Shown here one piece after another: positions 5,654 to 5,780 of a stretch of DNA of 5,780 nucleotides; position 1 is the stretch's first letter; every line of letters starts with the position of its first letter. This DNA is from Vulcanimicrobiota bacterium. GTDB taxonomy: Bacteria; Vulcanimicrobiota; Vulcanimicrobiia; Vulcanimicrobiales; Vulcanimicrobiaceae. Made by a program: the position numbers and the translations under genes. The notes beneath the pieces are model-generated. The model was not told the DNA's origin. It saw nothing but the letters and a program-made list of their open reading frames with translations, and made no database searches. The stretch lies in assembly GCA_013289785.1 (NCBI GenBank), contig JABCZE010000121.1, positions 1 through 5,780 on the forward strand, read 5' to 3'.

Positions 5654-5660
5654 TGGTATT

Positions 5661-5736
5661 TGGCTCCGGATGTTGGACTCGAACCAACGACCCGCTGATT
5701 AACAGTCAGCTGCTCTACCAACTGAGCTAATCCGGA
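5661..5736 (-). tRNA. tRNA-Asn (anticodon GTT)
   Basis: A complete 76-nt cloverleaf is read on the minus strand. It has a 7-bp acceptor (TCCGGAT/ATCCGGA), a D-arm GCTC/GAGC with loop AGTTGGTA, and an anticodon stem GCTGA/TCAGC around loop CTGTTAA with anticodon GTT. A 5-nt variable loop (GGGTC) and T-arm GTTGG/CCAAC with loop TTCGAGT follow. The discriminator is G73, the usual asparagine identity base, and CCA is encoded. All stems are fully paired, so the gene looks functional. Confidence 0.98.
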
Positions 5737-5745
5737 ACGATCGTG

Positions 5746-5763
5746 CGGCCTCGGACGAGGCCG
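5746..5763. other. GC-rich hairpin upstream of the tRNA
   Basis: CGGCCTC (5746-5752) and GAGGCCG (5757-5763) are perfect 7-nt complements around GGAC, ending 10 nt before the tRNA 5' end in transcript direction. It could be the terminator of a gene beyond the right edge or a spacer in a longer tRNA transcript. The window ends too soon to tell. No tRNA promoter is evident in 5737-5780. Confidence 0.35.
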
Positions 5764-5780
5764 GGGAGCCTGGTTCCACG

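Noticed and set aside
5661..5780. tRNA gene as an integration site for a genomic island
   Set aside because: No integrase, no direct repeat of the tRNA 3' end elsewhere in the window, and no change in apparent base composition beside it.

Overview
The window is a GC-rich bacterial segment dominated by secreted beta-propeller lipoproteins. It holds six protein genes and one tRNA. Four of the six proteins carry a lipoprotein signal peptide with a lipobox cysteine followed by a propeller-type repeat domain. One is a small secreted helical protein and one is a polytopic membrane protein of the DUF4386 type. Strong GGAGG ribosome binding sites mark a bacterium. The NHL-like blade grammar (P-x-G-x-A-x-D-x-x-G-x-L-Y-V-A-D) in many lipoprotein paralogues is, from memory, typical of Candidatus Eremiobacterota (WPS-2) and related soil lineages. 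That assignment is an inference from protein style and was not tested.

Layout. Positions 1-1255 (minus) hold the N-terminal 418 residues of a kelch/galactose-oxidase-like propeller lipoprotein. It starts at GTG and runs off the left edge. Upstream of it on the same strand are an 81-residue exported protein with a KGGHR motif (1322-1567), a six-helix DUF4386 protein (1611-2141) and a 391-residue Cys-rich propeller lipoprotein (2154-3329, start uncertain). These four genes are co-directional with gaps of 66, 43 and 12 nt and could form one operon. A divergent intergenic region (about 3330-3500) separates them from a plus-strand propeller lipoprotein (3501-4481). That gene converges on a minus-strand NHL-like propeller lipoprotein (4552-5550), with a 33-bp palindrome between them as a probable two-way terminator. 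At the right end a complete tRNA-Asn(GTT) with encoded CCA (5661-5736, minus) is followed by its own hairpin terminator.

How the parts relate. The three NHL-like lipoproteins look like diverged relatives, and the kelch protein is a different propeller subfamily. All four should be lipid-anchored outside the cytoplasm. No enzyme active site, transporter, secretion apparatus or regulator is visible beside them, so binding or scaffold roles are only a guess. No mobile element, CRISPR array, phage gene or attachment site was seen. No stretch longer than 300 bases lacks a gene.
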